Shown here piece by piece: positions 63,823-64,000 of a stretch of DNA of 64,000 nucleotides (its first letter is position 1; each line of letters starts with the position of its first letter). The notes below the pieces were generated by a model that worked only from the letters and a program-made list of their open reading frames with translations, made no database searches and had not been told where the DNA came from. Origin of the DNA: Rhinopomastus cyanomelas (lineage: Eukaryota; Chordata; Aves; Bucerotiformes; Rhinopomastidae); NCBI GenBank assembly GCA_013400115.1, contig VXBP01003842.1:248001-312000 (forward strand), given 5' to 3'. The translations under genes and the position numbers were made by a program.

Positions 63823-64000
63823 GGATTGACTTAATTCCTATTGAGGGCTTCAGGAATGACTTAATTTCCCTTGTAGGGCTTTGGGATTGACTTAATTTCC
63901 GTTGTAGGGCTACAGGATTGTTTTATGTCTCATTTGTGGGACTCCAGGGTTGTCTGAATTCCCACTGTGGGGCCTCAGGACGGTCATCAGGCTCCCAGTT
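63823..64000 (+). repeat. Exact copy of 62716-62893, probably false duplication
   Basis: All 178 bases appear identical by eye to 62716-62893 (end of the 32-bp minisatellite plus its unique flank). The match runs to the window edge. Confidence 0.93.

Overview
This is non-coding DNA from a bird nuclear genome. By my own hand tally of the intervals below, roughly one third of the 64 kb is CR1, the chicken-repeat-1 LINE. The copies are nearly all 5'-truncated and lie in both orientations. Many keep the diagnostic CR1 3' end: a conserved GGACTGGATGATC...CCTTCCAA block followed by the octamer ATTCTGTG. This density far exceeds what is usual for birds. It fits lineages known for late CR1 expansion (woodpeckers and relatives, hornbills and hoopoes), but the species is an inference. 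I found no host protein-coding exon, rRNA, tRNA or CRISPR array that I can support.

I sorted the CR1 copies by their 3' ends and residual ORF2 tails. A is the dominant, youngest-looking group (ORF2 tail ...FLCDWI; 3' end with GGATCTAGGGGATCCTGCTG). B ends NGLPGEVVG...LDEAVSSLTW. C ends VVESPSL...VVLGDLV and carries GGGGTGACCTTGTAGAG. D ends ALSALVWPLG. E carries LEKRRLPDDLQAAFESLKGA. F ends [12 protein letters not shown] is old or unassigned. The letters are local labels, not database names.

Layout: CR1 is spread evenly over the window. The densest runs are 2.4-6.4 kb, 13.7-20.7 kb, 26-30.4 kb, 38-42.9 kb, 47-54.4 kb and 56.5-60.3 kb. Unique blocks between them hold GC/CpG-rich patches (about 8.0-8.35, 16.4-17.1, 23.4-23.7 and 62.9-63.55 kb), six minisatellites (9.92, 12.53, 23.44, 24.13, 42.49 and 62.52 kb), one (CA)n tract and some AT-rich stretches that look like conserved regulatory DNA. 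Three X-box (RFX-type) palindromes lie in unique sequence.

The most unusual structure is the 3' end of group A. A module of about 76 bp, running from GACTGGATC to CCCCTAAT, is present 0, 1, 2, 3, 4 or 5 times in tandem at different insertions. The same boundary is where A bodies have lost the module or acquired a C-type terminus. C- and D-type bodies carry the A module, entered at the same base. This suggests a modular, exchangeable CR1 3' end. A second novelty is a chimeric element at 5.9-6.4 kb (minus) and 29.8-30.3 kb (plus), with about 212 bp of non-CR1 sequence fused to the A body at the same junction.

Assembly problems are visible. A 229-bp N gap lies in GC-rich DNA. Single Ns sit at 11735, 22586 and 63822. 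The last 178 bp of the window repeat 62716-62893 exactly, which points to an unmerged contig overlap.
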